Made by a program: the position numbers and the translations under genes. The notes beneath the pieces were generated by a model that was not told the DNA's origin, searched no databases, and worked only from the letters and a program-made list of their open reading frames with translations. This document shows, piece by piece, positions 24,601-31,859 of a DNA stretch of 64,000 nt (positions are counted from its first letter, which is position 1; every line of letters starts with the position of its first letter). The stretch is from positions 109,743,534-109,807,533 of the forward strand of contig OY804580.1 in the NCBI GenBank assembly GCA_963680875.1. Reading direction: 5' to 3'. Source of the stretch: Bathymodiolus brooksi. Lineage: Eukaryota; Mollusca; Bivalvia; Mytilida; Modiolidae.

Positions 24601-25127
24601 CAAACAAAATAAAAACATTTAAAGTTTACCATTTCTAATTTGAGTATATTGATGCACATTATGTTTTTTTTTCATTATTTACGTTTGTTGTTTTAGATGT
24701 TCTGATATCTTTTAGAAAATACCAGTGGACATTGTCATTTTATCCTTTCTTTTTCAACCTTTATTTCTAACGGTGTTCTGGCATTATTTTTTAACGATCA
24801 ACTTTTACAATTTTCTGATGCCGACATTACATTGATAATGATATGAACATCGTAATTTCATTTTGTTTAAATCAAACTTTTCTTTTTTAATAATTTTTCA
24901 ACATTCTATTGAGAATGTGGACTGACATTGTTATCATATACTCCTTTACATCGTAATGGTCGCCTACTATTACGAAACTCTCACCTTGGATGTTGTTTTG
25001 ATATTCCATTGGCAGTGTAGATTCACATCGTAATTTTTTCCCTTATCGTAACCAGGACTGTGTATTTGGAGGGAGTTTCCTGACAGTGAAATATCTTGAG
25101 AACAGGATTCTACATTTCTCAGTAAAA
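2375..25127 (-). CDS. Mosaic secreted or membrane serine protease gene (CUB-S/T-rich-CUB-LDLa-LDLa-SRCR-trypsin-MAM), 13 exons, both ends missing
   Basis: I assembled 13 exons by eye from AG/GT boundaries and matching codon phases; together they encode about 1,115 residues. Module order is CUB, a roughly 400-residue Ser/Thr-rich region, a second CUB, two LDL-receptor class A modules, an SRCR module, a trypsin domain and the start of a MAM domain. All parts are extracellular module types, as in enteropeptidase and other modular trypsin-like proteases. His57, Asp102 and Ser195 are all present, and Asp189 (in DSCQGDSGG) predicts cleavage after Lys or Arg. The signal or membrane-anchor exon was not found to the right, and the MAM domain continues off the left edge. 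Introns carry SINEs, a hAT-like MITE and several minisatellites. The physiological role and substrate cannot be read from the sequence. Every junction I checked keeps frame, so I consider the gene intact in this window. Confidence 0.88.
2735..2805 (-). repeat. S1 SINE fragment
   Basis: GGCCAGTTTTATTGGACGA, then CGACCTTTCG-TTAGTGACTG resembles the middle of inverted S1 copies. Diverged. The intron around it (2528-3204) shows nothing else. Confidence 0.45.
3205..3537 (-). repeat. R1 dispersed repeat copy, inverted
   Basis: Contains AGAGAAACTGGCAACATAGG plus GTACACAAGACGAAGA (the single-copy source of the 46-bp array unit at 23.9 kb) and ends ACACGAACCCCACCAAAAAC, GGTAAGCAGTTCCCG. Lies in the intron before the last protease exon. 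Confidence 0.75.
3680..3842 (-). CDS. Protease exon 12: trypsin C-terminus with Ser195
   Basis: Begins [12 protein letters not shown], so the active-site Ser falls at the exon start. It continues [20 protein letters not shown] and [19 protein letters not shown], the normal end of a trypsin domain. 163 bp; the donor AGAG|GTATCT leaves phase 1 and joins a further module, so the protein does not stop here. Confidence 0.95.
3885..3945 (-). repeat. R3 fragment, inverted
   Basis: TCTAGAATAACATTTCTCAG, GTACGCTCAAAGTCAAAAAAT matches the inverted R3 at 26.6 kb. The next bases to about 4150 show no recognised feature. Confidence 0.5.
4156..4470. repeat. 33-bp minisatellite
   Basis: About 9.5 units of ATTAACTGACAACATACATA plus AATTATTCACAGT with few substitutions. 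The period is a multiple of 3, so long reading frames open on both strands ([22 protein letters not shown]); these are repeat artefacts inside a protease intron. No dispersed source repeat recognised. Confidence 0.95.
4660..4808 (-). CDS. Protease exon 11: trypsin segment ending before the catalytic Ser
   Basis: Reads [13 protein letters not shown], then [18 protein letters not shown] and [17 protein letters not shown] is the typical strand before the active-site loop, and the Asp of ADSCQ is the S1-pocket Asp189. Ends in phase 0 at CAG|GTAAGA. A 33-bp tandem repeat lies in the next intron. Confidence 0.95.
4809..5639. other. Protease intron, no recognised element
   Basis: AT-rich intronic sequence. 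A diverged stretch near 4900-5010 (ACAAAAAACCCAAGTCAGAC, ACATGAACTCCCCCAAAG) may be a decayed inverted R1 copy; nothing else seen. Confidence 0.5.
5640..5905 (-). CDS. Protease exon 10: trypsin middle with Asp102
   Basis: Contains [25 protein letters not shown] with the catalytic Asp102, [11 protein letters not shown] with the Cys122 equivalent, and [12 protein letters not shown]. Acceptor ATTTCAG, donor TCAG|GTATGT. 266 bp, phase 2 to 1, agreeing with exons 9 and 11. Confidence 0.95.
6261..6432 (-). CDS. Protease exon 9: trypsin N-terminus with His57
   Basis: Encodes [20 protein letters not shown], then [33 protein letters not shown] is the mature N-terminus and TAGHC holds the catalytic His57 (Gly replaces the commoner Ala before His). 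The Cys of ECGE is the propeptide Cys expected to pair with the ICLP Cys in exon 10. The residue before IIGG is Tyr, not Arg or Lys. Exon is 172 bp, donor AAAA|GTAAGT. Confidence 0.95.
6653..6682. repeat. TA dinucleotide repeat
   Basis: A run of about 14 TA/AT dinucleotides in the protease intron between exons 8 and 9. Confidence 0.9.
6853..6990 (+). repeat. R1 copy head leading into the 62-bp array
   Basis: GTGAAGCAGGAACTGCTTAC, then AATTGGGTTCGTGTTCTTG, GTAGATCGTTGTTTGTCCTG is the R1 head. Its next segment is the array unit. Confidence 0.85.
6990..9535 (+). repeat. 62-bp minisatellite derived from R1, about 41 units
   Basis: Unit GTATTGTCTGTCCTTCTTCA, ACTTACGGCTTCTGATGACC, CCTTTGGTATCTTTTGGCGATT. 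Variants (GTCGATTGCATT; TCAACCTACGG; GGCCATTG...TCAACTCACGG) recur at fixed multiples of 62 bp, showing block duplications of 8 units (about 8162 and 8658) and 3 units (about 9092, 9278). It fills most of a protease intron. Confidence 0.97.
9577..9725 (-). CDS. Protease exon 8: end of SRCR module and linker to protease
   Basis: Reads [14 protein letters not shown] and then [17 protein letters not shown]. The two cysteines close the SRCR fold, and the exon leads into the propeptide Cys of exon 9. Acceptor TTTGCAG, donor GAAG|GTATGT. It is 149 bp, phase 2 to 1. It lies just beside the right end of the 62-bp minisatellite, whose shadow frame extends into it. Confidence 0.8.
10114..11065. mobile_element. 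hAT-like miniature element with tandem-repeat inverted ends
   Basis: The element spans 10122-11057 (936 bp) between direct copies of ATTGTTTT (10114-10121 and 11058-11065). Outer ends GCTTTCGAGTTGATCCGGCC and, inverted, CCTTACAAGTTGTTTCGGCC match at 14 of 20. Inside each end are about six tandem copies of a CGGCCTTA-gttgatt motif in opposite orientation. A second internal inverted repeat GTGATGGTCCTACTATT lies at about 10322-10340 and 10450-10468. No coding capacity. The 8-bp duplication suggests the hAT superfamily (inference). Confidence 0.8.
11568..11675 (-). repeat. R1 fragment, inverted
   Basis: ATATCAAAAGGGTAATCCGA, AATGGTCAAAAGAAAAAGGA, GATCTACAAAACCCTACAC: inverted R1 tail, single copy, no array. 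The 500 bp to its left hold nothing recognised. Confidence 0.75.
11820..11934 (-). CDS. Protease exon 7: first half of SRCR module
   Basis: With the preceding G the exon reads [22 protein letters not shown] and FLCKYLSHR, matching the SRCR pattern Leu-x-Cys-x-Asp-x-Trp followed by Cys-(K/R)-x-Leu. It is 115 bp with donor CATAG|GTAAGT. The LDLa-LDLa-SRCR-trypsin order is the one seen in type II transmembrane serine proteases. Confidence 0.82.
12090..12292. repeat. Imperfect palindromic element
   Basis: TAATACATGGGCATTTCCA (12202-12220) is exactly inverted at 12270-12288. GGGCCAATATGG and its reverse recur several times from 12105. Likely a foldback MITE in a protease intron. Confidence 0.65.
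12437..12640 (+). repeat. R1 dispersed repeat copy
   Basis: GTGGAGCAGGAACTGCTTAA, TTCATCCCCGGTTTTAAGTG, GTTCGTGTTACTAG, GTAGTGTTTTATAGATCGTT. Single copy, ends without an array. Confidence 0.8.
12683..12855. repeat. Foldback repeat with GGATCC-A/G ends and poly-C tracts
   Basis: Opens GGGGCGGATCCACGGGAG and closes TGGATCCGCCACTGT. Two C-runs of about 14-15 lie inside. A related copy is at 41968-42112. Confidence 0.65.
13020..13205 (+). repeat. Dispersed repeat, unnamed family (copy 1)
   Basis: CTGTATATAAAAGGTACTCA, ACCTGTAAATGTGCCCTTTA, ATACAGGTTAAAATTAT, TGCACTATTCATTAACG and GAGGTGTCCTTTAAG align in order with 20465-20645. Confidence 0.75.
13677..13787 (-). CDS. Protease exon 6: LDL-receptor class A module 2
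   Basis: A 111-bp phase 1-1 exon, too short for most ORF callers. Reads [23 protein letters not shown] and WDSSDETEC: six cysteines and a DCWDSSDE calcium-binding loop. Boundaries ATTAG|GA and TGTG|GTAATT agree in phase with exons 5 and 7. Confidence 0.92.
14196..14222. repeat. TG run and poly-G tract
   Basis: GTGTGTGTGTG followed by about 18 G. Intronic; nothing else recognised between 13830 and 14700 apart from a short inverted R3 piece at 13830-13870. Confidence 0.85.
14725..14838 (-). CDS. Protease exon 5: LDL-receptor class A module 1
   Basis: A single 114-bp exon encodes one complete LDLa repeat with six cysteines ([15 protein letters not shown], then WWC, VDC, NC) and the acidic calcium-binding consensus [12 protein letters not shown]. 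It is flanked by TTTCAG and G|GTGAGT. The phase is 1-1, as usual for shuffled extracellular modules. Confidence 0.92.
14945..15007 (+). repeat. S1 SINE tail fragment
   Basis: GCGATATAACTGAAATATTG, TTGAAAGTGGCGTTAAACAC is the 3' tail of S1 in plus orientation, with the head absent. Confidence 0.7.
15064..15372 (+). repeat. 18-bp minisatellite amplified from R3
   Basis: About 17 units of CCTCAGTCATATGTAACC (some CTTATG). The 18-bp period opens frames on both strands (SYVTPQ; GLHMTE). The R3 sequence TTATCAGG, TTTGTTGGCTATACTG follows directly. Confidence 0.95.
15373..15540 (+). repeat. R3 body after the 18-bp array
   Basis: GGCTTTCCAATCTTTTGACT, TTGAGCGTACTAGATGAAAG, TTATTCCAAAAGCGCGTTG, TTAGACATCTAG: the usual R3 continuation. 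Runs up to the donor side of protease exon 4. Confidence 0.75.
15560..15776 (-). CDS. Protease exon 4: second half of CUB 2
   Basis: Reads [26 protein letters not shown] and [11 protein letters not shown], a diverged CUB C-terminal half with the YDG strand and a terminal beta-strand. Acceptor TTGCAG|GTG, donor ATAG|GTATTG. The exon is 217 bp, entering in phase 0 and leaving in phase 1. Confidence 0.82.
15955..16050. repeat. A-rich simple repeat (AACAAAATAAAAC)
   Basis: Irregular AAAACAAAATAAAACAAA tract in the intron between exons 3 and 4. Confidence 0.85.
16294..17663 (-). CDS. Protease exon 3: mucin-like Ser/Thr-rich linker and start of CUB 2
   Basis: A 1,370-bp exon encoding 456 residues. 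The first roughly 400 are rich in Ser, Thr, His and Pro with loose repeats such as [16 protein letters not shown] and SSSYLPTQK, compatible with an O-glycosylated stalk (inference). The final part, [15 protein letters not shown] to CTW, resembles the first half of a CUB domain. The left splice phase (2 bases) matches exon 2, and the right boundary CAGG|GTAATT is in phase 0. The open frame runs past the donor, so an ORF caller overextends it to 16147. Confidence 0.85.
18079..18122 (-). repeat. R1 terminal fragment, inverted
   Basis: AACATGAACCCCACTAAAAA, CCGGCGGTGAACTCTGG is the inverted R1 head boundary, just after the exon 2 donor. The intron 17664-18078 shows nothing else. Confidence 0.6.
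18175..18397 (-). CDS. Protease exon 2: second half of CUB 1
   Basis: Starts [11 protein letters not shown] and contains the CUB signatures C-x-[14 protein letters not shown] and GFQVLIKT. The 223-bp exon starts in phase 0 and ends one base into a codon (AAAG|GTAAAA). It directly completes the CUB begun at 25.1 kb. A 37-bp minisatellite lies immediately upstream of its acceptor. Confidence 0.88.
18405..19302 (+). repeat. 37-bp minisatellite amplified from R3
   Basis: About 24 units of GAAAAACATTACAATATACC plus TGATGAAGGTTATCCCA, with one 36-bp and occasional 38-bp units. The last unit runs without a break into R3 sequence CTCTTCGCGTGCACTAAATT. Confidence 0.96.
19303..19440. repeat. Inverted pair of R3 ends
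   Basis: GCGTGCACTAAATTTGATATC (19307-) is mirrored by GATCTAATTTAGTGCAGACGAC (about 19396-19417) followed by CGTTTCTTGAATAAC. Two R3 copies face each other, or a foldback. 19441-20464 shows no recognised feature. Confidence 0.6.
20465..20645 (+). repeat. Dispersed repeat, unnamed family (copy 2)
   Basis: CTGTATATAAAGGCCACTCA, ACCTGAAAATGTGCCTTTTA, ATACAGGTTAAAATTATAC, GCACTATTCATTAATGAG, GAGGTGCCCTTTAAGG. Same family and orientation as 13020. Confidence 0.75.
20646..21878. other. AT-rich intronic DNA, nothing recognised
   Basis: No exon of the protease, RNA gene or named repeat found on either strand. Confidence 0.4.
21900..22122 (+). mobile_element. S1 tRNA-derived SINE, best-preserved copy
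   Basis: The tRNA-like head carries an A box TAGCGTAGTGG (21906-21916, matches TRGCNNAGYGG) and a B box AGTTCGAATCC (21941-21951), 24 bp apart. The body has GTACTCAATACAACATTATG, GTGACTTGTCGG, CTCCGGGTACTCCAG and the tail GATATAACTGAAATATTG. A poly-T run precedes it. Transcribed by RNA polymerase III if active (family knowledge). Confidence 0.85.
22081..22220 (+). repeat. Tandem duplication of S1 tail
   Basis: GAAATATTGTTGAAAGTGCC to ACTATGTTTTACAAATATAAAT occurs twice head-to-tail. Confidence 0.85.
22222..22425 (-). mobile_element. S1 SINE, inverted copy
   Basis: CACTTTTCAACAATATTTTAG, TTTATTGGTGAAGGAAACC, GTCGCAAGTCACTGA, GAGTACACCCTG, and a decayed B box in inverse (GGAATTTGAACTC). Faces the copy at 21900, forming an inverted pair. 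Confidence 0.8.
22430..23590. other. AT-rich intronic DNA, nothing recognised
   Basis: Only GTTTAACGTCC near 22978 recalls the opening of the repeat at 60488. No exon found. Confidence 0.4.
23598..23808 (-). repeat. R1 dispersed repeat copy, inverted
   Basis: GATACCAAAGGGGCAATCAG, AATCTACAAAACACTACACA, CGAACATCACACTGAAAACC, ACTTCCTGCTCCATGTGTG: full inverted R1 without array. Confidence 0.8.
23870..24606 (-). repeat. 46-bp minisatellite derived from an R1-type tail, about 16 units
   Basis: Unit AGAGAAACTGGCAACATATG, GTACACAAGAGGAAGACAAA, CAATCC. Left units carry AGAAGCTGG, right units AGAAACTGG, a sharp haplotype switch. All frames on both strands are open, giving spurious proteins ([14 protein letters not shown]). 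Lies in the CUB 1 intron. Confidence 0.96.
24985..25127 (-). CDS. Protease exon 1 in window: first half of CUB 1
   Basis: The reverse strand reads [20 protein letters not shown] and continues to a conserved CQW, the usual opening of a CUB domain (Cys, a Gly-rich strand, SPGY, Cys-x-Trp). The acceptor follows a T-rich tract ending TTTCAG and the donor is AAG|GTGAGA. The exon is 143 bp, enters in phase 1 and leaves in phase 0, matching the next exon 6.6 kb away. It is too short and frame-shifted by the acceptor to stand out as an ORF. Confidence 0.82.
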
Positions 25128-26554
25128 CTGAAACAAAACATATCTTTTAAAAATATGGAAATATAATAATGTGAAAGCTTAGACTCAAAAACAAACAAAC
25201 ACAAAACATAACAATCAAACAAATCAAAAACAAAACAAAAAACTAAAACAAAAAGAAATAAGAAAAGAAAACTGAATAGCGTAGTTTTATTAAAGTATAT
25301 TATTGGAACATATAGCTGCTGCATATACATCCGGTTTCCTTTTCGGTTTCAGAAATTACTGTTCATGAAGTGGTCTTAGCCGTAAATGTAATTAACACCC
25401 TTATCATTAGATGTAAAATTATTGTTTGCTGTTAAAGATTCTCCATGGAGCAATAAAAGTAAATAAATAAATAAATAAATAAATCATTTTTTAAAATAAA
25501 TTAATTAATAATTAAATATAAATAAATAAATAAATTTTCAAAATAAATTAATTAATAAGTAAATTAATTAAAAATGTATTTATTTATTTATTTATGTATT
25601 GCATGTTATTAGTAGAACAATTATATACACCTTAATGTATATAAAGCATTTTATGGTGGGTGGTGGGTGTCTGCCAAATTCAAAACCTTTAGCAGCCGAA
25701 GTCTCATTTTATTATAAGCACTAATGTTCTTATTTTATGAAATATGAAATTTAATATTTCAATCCAATTTAAATTCAATTCCACTCTTTTCAAATTTATA
25801 TAAAATATGGAAAACGCAATTTAAAATACAATTCGGCATTAAAAAAAGGAAATAAATAATTAAATATATAAATAAAGGATAAGTAAATAAATATGTGGTT
25901 GGGCTAAAAAGTTTTACAACTTACTAAAGTTTAAAACAAACATAATCCATCCTTCCATTATAGTCCTCCATCTAAATCTCTTGTTTGACAGCTTTTTAAA
26001 TATGGATTATGAAAGTTCACACTTCACTGACACACATGGAATTAAACCACTGGTCGAGGTGTTATAAAAATGAACTAAGGCATCAATTAACCACAGTTAT
26101 TTAACCATGATTATACTACGAGTGAACAAATTAAATAACTCTAGTTTCTTCTTATCCACTTTCTTAAGCACGCACTAATACCAAAATAAATACCTAAGAG
26201 TGTATATAGTTCACAGCATTGTCCAATATATATATATATATATATCTTATTTATTTAAGCAAAGCGAAAATTATTTTACAGCGAGTAGCCAATGGAAATA
26301 TCTTTTTTCCTTCGACTTGTATGTACACATATAACAAAATGAATAGCTATGCATGTATAGGGCTTACATACTTCACAGAGTGACCCTGGTCAAATTTATA
26401 TGACATTTCCTTAAGCAAAGTGATATTGTTTACACGAGAAATTTATTATATAGAATTATTAGTAGTATTTCTTTATCAGTATTTTGTGGTTTATAGGTTG
26501 TGCTCAAATATACTAGTGACTGGATATTGCAATAGTAATATGTGAGTGATAAAA
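25128..26554. other. AT-rich DNA upstream of the first found protease exon
   Basis: Holds (AAAT)n and (AATT)n-rich sequence at about 25455-25610 and a short TA run at 26226. No upstream protease exon recognised. Confidence 0.5.
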
Positions 26555-26660
26555 ACGTGTATATTAAATTTAGTGCACACGACAAGTCTCTAGTATGGCT
26601 TTCAACGCTCAAAGTCAAAAGATTTGAAAGCCAAATAATTTTAAATCTTCTGGAGCAAAG
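26555..26660 (-). repeat. R3 dispersed repeat, inverted
   Basis: AAATTTAGTGCACACGACAAG, GCTCAAAGTCAAAAGATTTG, AAAGCCAAATAATTTT. Confidence 0.75.
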
Positions 26661-27079
26661 TTAAACAAAGGGCCTAAACAAGATAAGGAGGATCAGTTAA
26701 GGTTACCTCTGCCTCAGGGGGGAGGAGGGGGCAACCATGGTTTCAGTAATTACACTATTAAGGAATTGTAATCTGCAAGAACAGATATATCTAATATAAA
26801 ATGTGCCGAAACACTGACTACTGGATGGTTCTTTAATGATAAATGAAAACTATTCCATCTATATCACGACTAGAAATGGTCACGATTTAATTAAATACCA
26901 GCTTTGTATTAAACGAATACACTGAGTTGAATTTTACAGCATTGGCTCATGTTAGCATTAAAACTTCCCATTACTCCATTGGTATCCTAATACTAGCAAG
27001 TAGACATATGGCCTAACACTGGGAGGGGTACAAGATTGTAAAGTATGCGATACTCGAGGGTAAGATTTAAATCGTATCT

Positions 27080-30000
27080 GACGAGGAGTGTTCGATCTTT
27101 ACTTTTCTGTGTAGTGTTTTGTAGATTCTTGTTTTTCCTGTTATGTTTTATTTTACCATTGTATTGTCTGTCCTTCGACTTACGGCTTCTAATTACCCCT
27201 TTGGTATCTTTTGGTCATTGTATTGTCTGTCCTTCGACTTACGGCTTCTAATTACCCCTTTGGTATCTTTTGGTCATTGTATTGTCTGTCCTTCGACTTA
27301 CGGCTTCTAATTACCCCTTTGGTATCTTTTGGTCATTGTATTGTCTGTCCTTCGACTTACGGCTTCTAATTACCCCTTTGGTATCTTTTGGTCATTGTGT
27401 TGTCTGTCCTTCGACTTACGGCTTCTAATTACCCCTTTGGTATCTTTTGGTCATTGTGTTGTCTGTCCTTCGATTTACGGCTTCTAATTACCCCTTTGGT
27501 ATCTTTTGGTCATTGTGTTGTCTGTCCTTCGATTTACGGCTTCTGATTACCCCTTTGGCATCTTTTGGTCATTGTATTGTCTGTCCTTCGACTTACGGCT
27601 TCTGATTACCCCTTTGGCATCTTTTGGTCATTGTATTGTCTGTCCTTCGACTTACGGCTTCTGATTACCCCTTTGGCATCTTTTGGTCATTGTATTGTCT
27701 GTCCTTCGACTTACGGCTTCTGATTACCCCTTTGGCATCTTTTGGTCATTGTATTGTTTGTCCTTCGACTTACGGCTTCTGATTACCCCTTTGGCATCTT
27801 TTGGTCATTGTATTGTCTGTCCTTCGACTTACGGCTTCTGATTACCCCTTTGGCATCTTTTGGTCATTGTATTGTTTGTCCTTCGACTTACGGCTTCTGA
27901 TTACCCCTTTGGCATCTTTTGGTCATTGTATTGTTTGTCCTTCGACTTACGGCTTCTGATTACCCCTTTGGCATCTTTTGGTCATTGTATTGTTTGTCCT
28001 TCGACTTACGGCTTCTGATTACCCCTTTGGCATCTTTTGGTCATTGTATTGTTTGTCCTTCGACTTACGGCTTCTGATTACCCCTTTGGCATCTTTTGGT
28101 CATTGTATTGTCTGTCCTTCGACTTACGGCTTCTGATTACCCCTTTGGCATCTTTTGGTCATTGTATTGTTTGTCCTTCGACTTACGGCTTCTGATTACC
28201 CCTTTGGCATCTTTTGGTCATTGTATTGTTTGTCCTTCGACTTACGGCTTCTGATTACCCCTTTGGTATCTTTTGGTCATTGTACTGTCTGTCCTTCGAC
28301 TTACGGCTTCTAATTACCCCTTTGGTATCTTTTGGTCATTGTGTTGTCTGTCCTTCGACTTACGGCTTCTAATTACCCCTTTGGTATCTTTTGGTCATTG
28401 TGTTGTCTGTCCTTCGATTTACGGCTTCTAATTACCCCTTTGGTATCTTTTGGTCATTGTGTTGTCTGTCCTTCGATTTACGGCTTCTGATTACCCCTTT
28501 GGCATCTTTTGGTCATTGTATTGTCTGTCCTTCGACTTACGGCTTCTGATTACCCCTTTGGCATCTTTTGGTCATTGTATTGTCTGTCCTTCGACTTACG
28601 GCTTCTGATTACCCCTTTGGCATCTTTTGGTCATTGTATTGTTTGTCCTTCGACTTACGGCTTCTGATTACCCCTTTGGCATCTTTTGGTCATTGTATTG
28701 TTTGTCCTTCGACTTACGGCTTCTGATTACCCCTTTGGCATCTTTTGGTCATTGTATTGTCTGTCCTTCGACTTACGGCTTCTGATTACCCCTTTGGCAT
28801 CTTTTGGTCATTGTATTGTTTGTCCTTCGACTTACGGCTTCTGATTACCCCTTTGGCATCTTTTGGTCATTGTATTGTTTGTCCTTCGACTTACGGCTTC
28901 TGATTACCCCTTTGGCATCTTTTGGTCATTGTATTGTCTGTCCTTCGACTTACGGCTTCTGATTACCCCTTTGGCATCTTTTGGTCATTGTATTGTTTGT
29001 CCTTCGACTTACGGCTTCTGATTACCCCTTTGGCATCTTTTGGTCATTGTATTGTTTGTCCTTCGACTTACGGCTTCTGATTACCCCTTTGGCATCTTTT
29101 GGTCATTGTATTGTTTGTCCTTCGACTTACGGCTTCTGATTACCCCTTTGGCATCTTTTGGTCATTGTATTGTCTGTCCTTCGACTTACGGCTTCTGATT
29201 ACCCCTTTGGCATCTTTTGGTCATTGTATTGTTTGTCCTTCGACTTACGGCTTCTGATTACCCCTTTGGCATCTTTTGGTCATTGTATTGTTTGTCCTTC
29301 GACTTACGGCTTCTGATTACCCCTTTGGTATCTTTTGGTCATTGTGTTGTCTGTCCTTCGACTTACGGCTTCTAATTACCCCTTTGGTATCTTTTGGTCA
29401 TTGTATTGTCTGTCCTTCGACTTACGGCTTCTAATTACCCCTTTGGCATCTTTTGGTCATTGTATTGTTTGTCCTTCGACTTACGGCTTCTGATTACCCC
29501 TTTGGTATCTTTTGGTCATTGTATTGTCTGTCCTTCGACTTACGGCTTCTAATTACCCCTTTGGCATCTTTTGGTCATTGTATTGTCTGTCCTTCGACTT
29601 ACGGCTTCTGATTACCCCTTTGGCATCTTTTGGTCATTGTATTGTCTGTCCTTCGACTTACGGCTTCTGATTATCCCTTTGGTATCTTTTGGTCATTGTG
29701 TTGTCTGTCCTTCGACTTACGGCTTCTAATTACCCCTTTGGTATCTTTTGGTCATTGTATTGTCTGTCCTTCGACTTACGGCTTCTAATTACCCCTTTGG
29801 TATCTTTTGGTCATTGTATTGTCTGTCCTTCGACTTACGGCTTCTGATTACCCCTTTGGTATCTTTTGGTCATTGTATTGTCTGTCCTTCGACTTACGGC
29901 TTCTAATTACCCCTTTGGTATCTTTTGGTCATTGTATTGTCTGTCCTTCGACTTACGGCTTCTGATTACCCCTTTGGTATCTTTTGGTCATTGTATTGTC

Positions 30001-31290
30001 TGTCCTTCGACTTACGGCTTCTAATTACCCCTTTGGCATCTTTTGGTCATTGTATTGTCTGTCCTTCGACTTACGGCTTCTGATTACCCCTTTGGTATCT
30101 TTTGGTCATTGTATTGTCTGTCCTTCGATTTACGGCTTCTGATTACCCCTTTGGTATCTTTTGGTCATTGTATTGTCTGTCCTTCGATTTACGGCTTCTG
30201 ATTACCCCTTTGGTATCTTTTGGTCATTGTATTGTCTGTCCTTCGATTTACGGCTTCTAATTACCCCTTTGGCATCTTTTGGTCATTGTATTGTCTGTCC
30301 TTCGACTTACGGCTTCTGATTACCCCTTTGGCATCTTTTGGTCATTGTATTGTCTGTCCTTCGACTTACGGCTTCTGATTACCCCTTTGGCATCTTTTGG
30401 TCATTGTATTGTCTGTCCTTCGACTTACGGCTTCTGATTACCCCTTTGGTATCTTTTGGTCATTGTATTGTCTGTCCTTCGACTTACGGCTTCTAATTAC
30501 CCCTTTGGCATCTTTTGTCCATTGTATTGTCTGTCCTTCGACTTACGGCTTCTAATTACCCCTTTGGCATCTTTTGGTCATTGTATTGTCTGTCCTTCGA
30601 CTTACGGCTTCTAATTACCCCTTTGGCATCTTTTGTCCATTGTATTGTCTGTCCTTCGACTTACGGCTTCTGATTACCCCTTTGGTATCTTTTGGTCATT
30701 GTATTGTCTGTCCTTCGACTTACGGCTTCTAATTACCCCTTTGGCATCTTTTGGTCATTGTATTGTCTGTCCTTCGACTTACGGCTTCTAATTACCCCTT
30801 TGGCATCTTTTGTCCATTGTATTGTCTGTCCTTCGACTTACGGCTTCTAATTACCCCTTTGGCATCTTTTGGTCATTGTATTGTCTGTCCTTCGACTTAC
30901 GGCTTCTAATTACCCCTTTGGCATCTTTTGGTCATTGTATTGTCTGTCCTTCGACTTACGGCTTCTAATTACCCCTTTGGCATCTTTTGGTCATTGTATT
31001 GTCTGTCCTTCGATTTACGGCTTCTGATTACCCCTTTGGCATCTTTTGGTCATTGTAATGTTTGTCCTTCGATTTACGGCTTCTGATTACCCCTTTGGTA
31101 TCTTTTGGTCATTGTATTGTCTGTCCTTCGATTTACGGCTTCTGATTACCCCTTTGGTATCTTTTGTCCATTGTATTGTCTGTCCTTCGACTTACGGCTT
31201 CTGATTACTCCTTTGGTATCTTTTTGTCATTGTATTGTCTGTCCTTCGATTTACGGCTTCTGATTACCCCTTTGGTATCTTCAAACTTGT
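27080..31290 (+). repeat. 59-bp minisatellite derived from R1, about 70 units
   Basis: After a short R1 head (GTGTAGTGTTTTGTAGATTC) come tandem units GTATTGTCTGTCCTTCGACT, TACGGCTTCTGATTACCCCT, TTGGCATCTTTTGGTCATT. Sites alternate in blocks (TAATTACC/GATTACC; GGTATC/GGCATC; GTCTG/GTTTG; GTATTG/GTGTTG). A 16-unit (944-bp) block is duplicated: paired CGATTTACGG variants at 27471/27530 recur at 28415/28474. Confidence 0.97.
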
Positions 31291-31560
31291 CTTGCTATAT
31301 ATACAGTTTTTACCCATTTATTGGTAATTCTAGGAATTGAGGAATCTCCAATATCTCTTACGACAGTTGCCACTCAATGGTAGAATAATTAACCAGATAT
31401 CTTTATTTTACTTTTGTTTATTTCCAGATATTATACCATGTCCGGTTATTATTGTTCTGCTAATAAGGAATACCTCTTATGTCACTTCAACATTGGTTAA
31501 CCCTGTATTATTAATGCAGACATTCACATATGATAATACGAATGATGTCCATGCATAATA
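31291..31560. other. Unassigned sequence between R1 array and S1
   Basis: A 73-codon plus-strand frame (31337-31558) has no recognisable family; likely non-coding. Confidence 0.4.
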
Positions 31561-31561
31561 T

Positions 31562-31745
31562 CCGTTAAATTGCAGGAGTACCCGGGGAAACCACCGACCT
31601 TCCGCAAGTCATTGACAAACTTTATCACATAATGTTGTATCGAGTACACCAAACCATGAGCGGGATTCGAATCACAACTTTAGTGGTGATATACATAGGT
31701 AGCTGTAAATCCAATTACCATACGAGCACGATCACAACGGTTCGC
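31562..31745 (-). mobile_element. S1 SINE, inverted, 3' truncated
   Basis: GGAGTACCCGGGGAAACCAC, CCGCAAGTCATTGACAAAC, TTGTATCGAGTACACC, CGGGATTCGAATCACAAC (inverse B box), CCATACGAGCACG. Confidence 0.8.
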
Positions 31746-31859
31746 TAAACTGCAAGGAAAAAATATATTGTCTAAAATCTTTAGAGAAAAACTCACTAAT
31801 AATTAAAGAACACATAGTCCATCCCTCCAGACAAACCATATTATACCACATCTATATTA

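Noticed and set aside
23829..24659. Overlapping 166-256-residue frames on both strands
   Set aside because: Products of the 46-bp minisatellite, with the same peptide cycling through frames.
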